From positions 372,001-436,000 of the forward strand of contig OZ244915.1 in the NCBI GenBank assembly GCA_965221815.1: a DNA stretch of 64,000 nt, read 5' to 3'. Under the pieces are notes generated by a model that was given only the letters and a program-made list of their open reading frames with translations, did not search any database and had not been told where the DNA came from. Below are positions 60,047 to 64,000 of the stretch, piece by piece; position 1 is the stretch's first letter; each line of letters starts with the position of its first letter. A program made the position numbers and the translations under genes. The DNA comes from JAPOXR01 sp965221815. Lineage in GTDB: Bacteria; Pseudomonadota; Alphaproteobacteria; Rhodobacterales; Rhodobacteraceae.

Positions 60047-60805
60047 TCAGGCAGATTTCAACAAATGCTTCATATTGTCGTGTGCAACCGAAACTTGTTC
60101 ACAATCAAATAGGAGTAGGTCCTTCTTTTCTTTCCTCCCACGGTAATCAGGAATGCGGCACAACGGATTCTGAGGAAACACAAAAGGTGGCGAATAAAGA
60201 TGAATGGAGCGAAAGCTTCCATCGAGAATATCATGATTCTCACCAATCAAAGGGACATGGGAAGTTGTCAGCAGCAGTCTTATCTCAGCACGACAAAAGT
60301 TTTCGAGAAACTTCGATATTGCCTCAAACGATAGATGAAATAAGCAGTCTCTCACTAGCATTAGATCAGCGTCAGGCAATCTGTCGCGGGTAAGGTCCAT
60401 ATGAATGAACTTGATCTGTGCCCCCCCCCCTATTCTTTGGTTTGTTTCCACTAATTCCTTGACGATGTCGCCACCGATATATTCGACATTGGTTGTACTG
60501 ATCACATGCTGCATCCAATTGAAGTCTCCACATGGGACATCAAGCAGGCGCCTAACACCAAAATCCTGAATTAGGTTTGGCAAACTTCTACGAATATTCT
60601 CTGTCGATTGCAGCTCTGATCCAGGCCCGCTTCTTGACTCATTGCTTCCCCAAAAGTTTCGTCTGTAGTGTCGAGTAAAGACTTCTTCTGTCGTCCCGCG
60701 GTACCGAATACGATCACGCATCTTGCGCTTAAAGGTGCGGATAATGCCATGTTTTGTAAACATCTCGTAGACTATCCCGAAACAACCGCTCAAAATTTTG
60801 AGCAA
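60047..60805 (-). CDS. Class I SAM-dependent methyltransferase with a ten-G tract
   Basis: This roughly 252-residue protein has the SAM-binding motif LLDVPCGDFNWMQHV near residue 87, a second acidic strand (VEYIGGDIVKELVE) near 107, and an ADLMLVRDCLFHLSFEAI segment fitting motifs IV-V of class I methyltransferases. The substrate is unknown; relatives often lie among surface-polysaccharide genes. The base composition is lower in GC than its surroundings, which suggests transfer. The start may be ATG 60805 or 60763. A run of ten G at about 60421-60430 sits in the codons for IGGGA, so slippage there would switch the gene off. It stands alone between IS fragments. Confidence 0.75.
   Translation of the reverse strand: MLKILSGCFGIVYEMFTKHGIIRTFKRKMRDRIRYRGTTEEVFTRHYRRNFWGSNESRSGPGSELQSTENIRRSLPNLIQDFGVRRLLDVPCGDFNWMQHVISTTNVEYIGGDIVKELVETNQRIGGGAQIKFIHMDLTRDRLPDADLMLVRDCLFHLSFEAISKFLENFCRAEIRLLLTTSHVPLIGENHDILDGSFRSIHLYSPPFVFPQNPLCRIPDYRGRKEKKDLLLFDCEQVSVAHDNMKHLLKSA
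60421..60430 (-). repeat. Ten-G tract inside the methyltransferase gene
   Basis: On the coding strand ten consecutive G encode Gly-Gly-Gly and the first base of Ala. In the sequence given the frame is open. Gain or loss of one base would shift it, as in contingency loci. Confidence 0.8.
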
Positions 60806-61104
60806 ATTTTATAGCGCCTTGCCCAACATTGAACAAGTCAAATCTAAACCGGGCTGAAACTATGCCAAATGTGGAGGACGACAGGAAAGAGGTGGCAGTT
60901 AATCCCGCAACAACATGGTCGTCATTTCTCAATCTGTTCTATAGTGAAATCCCTTGGGAATTTCGCACGGGCCATCTTTACTGCCCTCAACTGTCTGTTG
61001 GTTGAGGTGATGGGAATGGTCTGCAAATTGGTTTCTTTGATAACGGCTGTCGCTTTGTAACTGTTCAGGTTCCTGAGCCAGGAGCTGCAGGTCTAAAACA
61101 GAGA

Positions 61105-61377
61105 TCAGTGGGTCGGCGTGGTTTCGGGCGCCTTCGGTACTCCGGAAACTGCCGGAGATCTTCTGCTGGACCTTGAGAGGGGGCGCAACGCCCGCTCGGC
61201 CTCGTTGTGGGTCGCCGGAACCGTGGGGTCACAGGTGAACCGCAGGACCAGGTTGTGGCCCTGTCGTTGTTTTCGCCGACCCCGGTCGCCCGTCGCGGTG
61301 TCGGAGCTGACGATCCCGGCCTCTGGCGGCCCCCGCGCGCGCCAAGAGCGCAGCTCCAATCCAGCCGGTGAACACAA
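61105..61377 (-). pseudogene. C-terminal fragment of an IS66-type transposase joined to IS4 debris
   Basis: The C-terminal part of this frame (FTCDPTVPATHNEAERALRP, then SRSSRRSPAVSGVP) matches the conserved end of IS66 transposases, where N-(N/E)-AER-LR is diagnostic. The N-terminal part (WRARGPPEAGIVSSDTATG) derives from the IS4 transposase. It is the 3' half of the IS66 copy whose 5' half lies at 62.0-62.3 kb. Confidence 0.65.
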
Positions 61378-61414
61378 GATACGGGCGCGGCCCCCGCGCG
61401 CGCCAAGAGCGCAG
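61326..61414. repeat. Identical 28-base direct repeats in the IS debris
   Basis: The 28-base GC-rich sequence beginning GCGGCCCCCGCGCGCGCCAA occurs at 61326-61353 and 61387-61414, a 61-base period. It looks like a slippage or recombination duplication within the decayed transposase gene. Confidence 0.8.
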
Positions 61415-61461
61415 GGCCCGCCTCAAGATCCGCACGGCCGGCGGCGGGGGAGGTCGACGCT

Positions 61462-61800
61462 GTGTACGCCGCGACCGTCCTCGACTGGTTCTGCAAACGC
61501 TGGACCATCGAAACCTGGTTCCGCACCCTGAAGATCGGAACCCGGATCAAGGACCGCCGGCTGGACGCCGCCTGCGCCCGCGCCGAAACCCCGGCGACCG
61601 AGGTCTTCCCGGAGGAGGACGTCGACCTGCTGCATACAATGCTGGAATCCCAAGGCCACCGGGACATCGTCCGGAGATCCGCCGGGCACCGGCGCGACAT
61701 TCGCGCGGTGGTGATCGATCTCGGATGCCTCGTCGGCGCCCATCCCAACCCGCGCCAACCGCTCCCGGGGACAAAAAAAGTCTGGCAGGGACTCGAATGA
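61462..61800 (+). pseudogene. C-terminal fragment of an IS4-type transposase, inverted
   Basis: The frame carries VLDWFCKRWTIETWFRTLKI and TRIKDRRLDAACARAETPAT, then HPNPRQPLPGTKKVWQGLE. It parallels residues about 555-690 of the intact transposase at 57-59 kb. About 35 codons after the DRRLDAA motif are deleted relative to that copy. It lies on the opposite strand to the other pieces. The two catalytic Asp regions are absent. Confidence 0.8.
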
Positions 61801-61860
61801 CTCAACTAGGCGGTCCAAATGCGTGATGCCATCGGCGAGAGACAGCAGGAATAGGATCAC

Positions 61861-62046
61861 CTATACAAGTGTGGGATGTTGATAGATCAAGGCCGGGGCC
61901 GTCAGGTTCGGGGTAAAACAGGGCGGCGGCAGCGGCAGTCCAAGCCGTCTGGCCAGCACGGGCAGCACTCTCGCGGCCGCCGCCGGAAGGCACGGGCGAC
62001 CGTCACCACCCTGCCAGCCCGTGCGTACACAGAGATCCTGGGTCAA
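61861..62046 (-). pseudogene. N-terminal fragment of an IS4-type transposase
   Basis: The piece LCVRTGWQGGDGRPCLPAAA followed by RVLPVLARRLGLPLPPP matches residues about 34-70 of the intact transposase. It runs directly into an IS4 inverted-repeat end at 61861-61890 of opposite orientation. Confidence 0.75.
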
Positions 62047-62308
62047 ACCATGACGATTGGTGCTGCGCCTTGAACGAAGCGCCGCAGCGTGCCGCCTGTG
62101 TGACCCATCTGGCCGCCTGGCTTGCGGTCACTGGCCCGTCGCTTGACGGTGGCTGGCTGCTGTTGGAACTATCAAGCCCGAGGCGACGCTCGAGTTCGGC
62201 GATACGCGCAGACTGGACGGCCATCACGGCATCTCGGTCCGCAAGAGCCGCCGTCAGGTCGGCAACCGGGTTGGTCAATGATTCAGGATCGTCGATCGTT
62301 CCTGACAT
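62003..62308 (-). pseudogene. N-terminal fragment of an IS66-type transposase
   Basis: The first 55 residues (DLTAALADRDAVMAVQSARI, then ERRLGLDSSNSSQPPSSDG) match the IS66 TnpC N-terminus almost perfectly. The remaining residues run through IS4 N-terminal DNA, partly out of frame. It is a close relative of the fragment at 59612-59818. Confidence 0.75.
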
Positions 62309-62852
62309 GGGATGCCTGCCTACCCTGCCTACTGCCTGTCACCGCGGTTTCTGCCGTCTTAGTTGGTGGGCGTATGGGAGATGCGACAGACATTATCAAA
62401 CGGAATGCCGGCGGACAGGGAGTGGCAGCCGGGAAAGAACCTGAACAGTTACGTTTCAACACATTCCGGGACATTCCTAGAAACACAAGAACTGGAACAT
62501 TTACGAGAAACAGTTTCTTGATCTTATGTGTGAGCATAAAATTGAAAAACGGTTCCGCGCGAGGTTGTCTACGAAGGCTGCTTGCTTTGCAGTAAAGATC
62601 AGCCTCATCATTGCCATCGTCGCCTCGTTGCGCAGTATCTGAGTGACCATTGGGGTGACATCGAAGTGCATCACCTCCGGTAGAGAGTTTGTTCAGATAT
62701 GACTTTGGAGACACAAATTACACAGGTTATTCTATCATCACTGAACGCTGACCGTTTAGTCTGCCTACCGGCAATCAATGGAGCCTCCACGTGGTGGGGG
62801 CTCTGTCAATCGTCATCAACCTGCTCGGCCGTCGAGCGGATATGAGAGCGTG
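62309..62852. other. Gene-free stretch between the IS debris and uvrB
   Basis: No gene is supported here. The part next to 62309 is presumably the 5' flank of the IS66 remnant. CCTCCACGTGGTGGGGG around 62783-62800 is a GC-rich imperfect palindrome followed by CTCTG; it is too weak to call a terminator for uvrB. Confidence 0.45.
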
Positions 62853-64000
62853 TCACCTTTGCCGCTTGCGACGGCGCGCTTTTCTGCCGGCTCGACCGGC
62901 GACTGAACGACGCGGAGACGATACGGCGCCTTCAACGGCCTTGACAATATCTGATTGGCGGGCGAGCGGGTCTTCGGCAATGGTCAGCTCCACGGTCTCC
63001 AGGCGGTGCAATTCATCGCGCAGCCGTGCGGCTTCCTCAAATTCAAGATTTTCGGCGGCCTCCAGCATTTGTTTCTTGAGGGCAGCCAGATGTTTTTTCA
63101 GGTTGCCACCGACTGCAGGCGTATCAAGCGTCGCAGTCACTCTTTGCTCGTCGGTATCGCCTTCATAGATCCCCGCCATGACATCCGCCACATTCTTGCG
63201 GATTGTCGCAGGCGTAATGCCGTGATTGTCATTATACGCCATCTGTTTGCCGCGCCGCCGCTCGGTTTCACCGATGGCTCTCTCCATCGATGATGTCACC
63301 CTGTCGGCAAACATGATCACTTTTCCCTCCGCATTACGCGCGGCACGCCCAATCGTCTGGATCAGTGACGTCTCGGACCGCAGAAAACCTTCCTTGTCGG
63401 CATCAAGAATTGCCACCAGTCCGCATTCGGGGATATCGAGGCCTTCGCGCAGTAAATTGATTCCGACCAGGATATCAAAAACACCCAATCGAAGATCGCG
63501 CAGGATTTCAATCCGCTCGAGCGTGTCAATGTCAGAATGGAGATAGCGTACGCGAAGCCCTTGTTCGTGCAAGTATTCAGTGAGATCCTCGGCCATCCGT
63601 TTGGTCAGCGTGGTCACCAGGGTTCGGTAACTTTTCGCGGTCGCCTGGCGCGCTTCGTCAAGCAGCTCGTCAACCTGTTGTGCGACCGGTCTGACCTGTA
63701 CCTGAGGATCCACCAGACCCGTTGGTCGGATCACCTGCTCACAAAAAGCTCCACCGGTCTGATCAAGTTCCCAGTTTCCCGGAGTTGCCGATACAAATAT
63801 CGACTGCGGCCGCATCAGATTCCACTCTTCAAATTTCAGAGGACGATTGTCAGTGCAGGACGGGAGCCTGAATCCGTGTTCGGCCAATGTGGATTTGCGG
63901 CGGAAATCCCCCTTATACATGGCACCGAGTTGTGGCACAGTCACATGTGACTCGTCAGCGAAGACGATTGCATGGTCAGGAATATATTCAAAAAGAGTGG
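62853..64000 (-). CDS. uvrB: Excinuclease ABC subunit UvrB, C-terminal part (runs off the window)
   Basis: The frame is open from the right window edge to 62853 and covers the C-terminal half of UvrB, the damage-verifying helicase of nucleotide excision repair. Visible family blocks are VFADESHVTVPQLGAMYKGD, FVSATPGNWEL, VGINLLREGLDIPE, ADKEGFLRSETSLIQTIGRA, and the terminal UVR domain with NLEFEEAARLRDELHRLE, which contacts UvrC. A basic tail rich in Arg and Lys ends the protein. Walker A lies beyond the window. It looks like ordinary chromosomal DNA. Confidence 0.96.
   Translation of the reverse strand, partial: TLFEYIPDHAIVFADESHVTVPQLGAMYKGDFRRKSTLAEHGFRLPSCTDNRPLKFEEWNLMRPQSIFVSATPGNWELDQTGGAFCEQVIRPTGLVDPQVQVRPVAQQVDELLDEARQATAKSYRTLVTTLTKRMAEDLTEYLHEQGLRVRYLHSDIDTLERIEILRDLRLGVFDILVGINLLREGLDIPECGLVAILDADKEGFLRSETSLIQTIGRAARNAEGKVIMFADRVTSSMERAIGETERRRGKQMAYNDNHGITPATIRKNVADVMAGIYEGDTDEQRVTATLDTPAVGGNLKKHLAALKKQMLEAAENLEFEEAARLRDELHRLETVELTIAEDPLARQSDIVKAVEGAVSSPRRSVAGRAGRKARRRKRQR

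Larger units (their letters stand above)
61105..62308. mobile_element. Nested, scrambled IS66 / IS4 remnants
   Basis: An IS66-type transposase is split into a 5' piece (about 62150-62308) and a 3' piece (about 61105-61250), both on the minus strand. Between them lie IS4 fragments in opposite orientations: a C-terminus on plus (61462-61800) with its inverted-repeat end near 61861-61890, and an N-terminus on minus (61861-62046). The simplest history is an IS4 insertion into IS66, a second IS4 event, and deletions. Confidence 0.6.

Overview
The window looks like chromosomal or large-replicon DNA of an alphaproteobacterium. The evidence is a B12-dependent ethylmalonyl-CoA mutase, an AddAB recombination nuclease in place of RecBCD, a CobN-type cobalt chelatase pathway, a TRAP transporter and IS66/IS4-type insertion sequences. 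Placement below class (Rhodospirillales- or Rhodobacterales-like) is a guess. Several blocks of different origin are joined here, and the left 20 kb is visibly more GC-rich than the 21-57 kb part.

Positions 1-20.4 kb, all on the minus strand, hold one long compact operon for a Dot/Icm (IncI-type, type IVB) conjugation or secretion apparatus. In transcription order it reads icmD-icmJ-icmB-icmP-(HTH/zinc protein)-(CHC2 primase)-icmL-icmK-icmE-icmG-icmC-(lipoprotein)-(ankyrin protein)-(two exported proteins)-icmO, followed by a tyrosine recombinase and an unknown gene. The blocks D-J-B and L-K-E-G-C keep the gene order of the Legionella icm locus, and the primase sits directly before icmL, as sog does before traM on IncI plasmids. 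DotA, DotB, DotC, DotD and a relaxase are not in the window.

Positions 20.4-25.2 kb are a patchwork: a terminator, a duplicated palindromic site, an IS-end scar, a KamA-family radical-SAM gene, an ISKra4-like remnant, a PIN / XRE-ImmA toxin-antitoxin-like pair and the 5' stump of a broken ATPase-like gene.

Positions 25.2-38 kb are metabolic. An ethylmalonyl-CoA mutase gene (minus strand) diverges from a tightly overlapping plus-strand cluster: FAD subunit, fused 2Fe-2S/molybdopterin hydroxylase, 6-hydroxynicotinate-reductase-like protein, UPF0280 protein, two tandem DUF1185 proteins and a TRAP transporter (dctP-dctQ-dctM). The best reading is uptake, hydroxylation, reduction and ring opening of an unidentified N-heteroaromatic (nicotinate-like) acid. 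No enamidase is present, so the DUF1185 pair is the prime candidate for the ring-opening step. This is the most promising undescribed system in the window.

Positions 38.3-44.7 kb carry addB-addA. Positions 45.3-54.9 kb carry late cobalamin genes (cbiD, cobK, cobW, cobN, cobO, cobQ), which would supply the cofactor of the nearby mutase, and amtB follows convergently. Positions 57.0-62.4 kb are an insertion-sequence graveyard: one intact IS4-type element with 31-bp inverted repeats, IS66 fragments and a scrambled second IS4 copy, enclosing a methyltransferase gene with a ten-G tract. The window ends inside uvrB. I saw no tRNA, rRNA, CRISPR array or cobalamin riboswitch.
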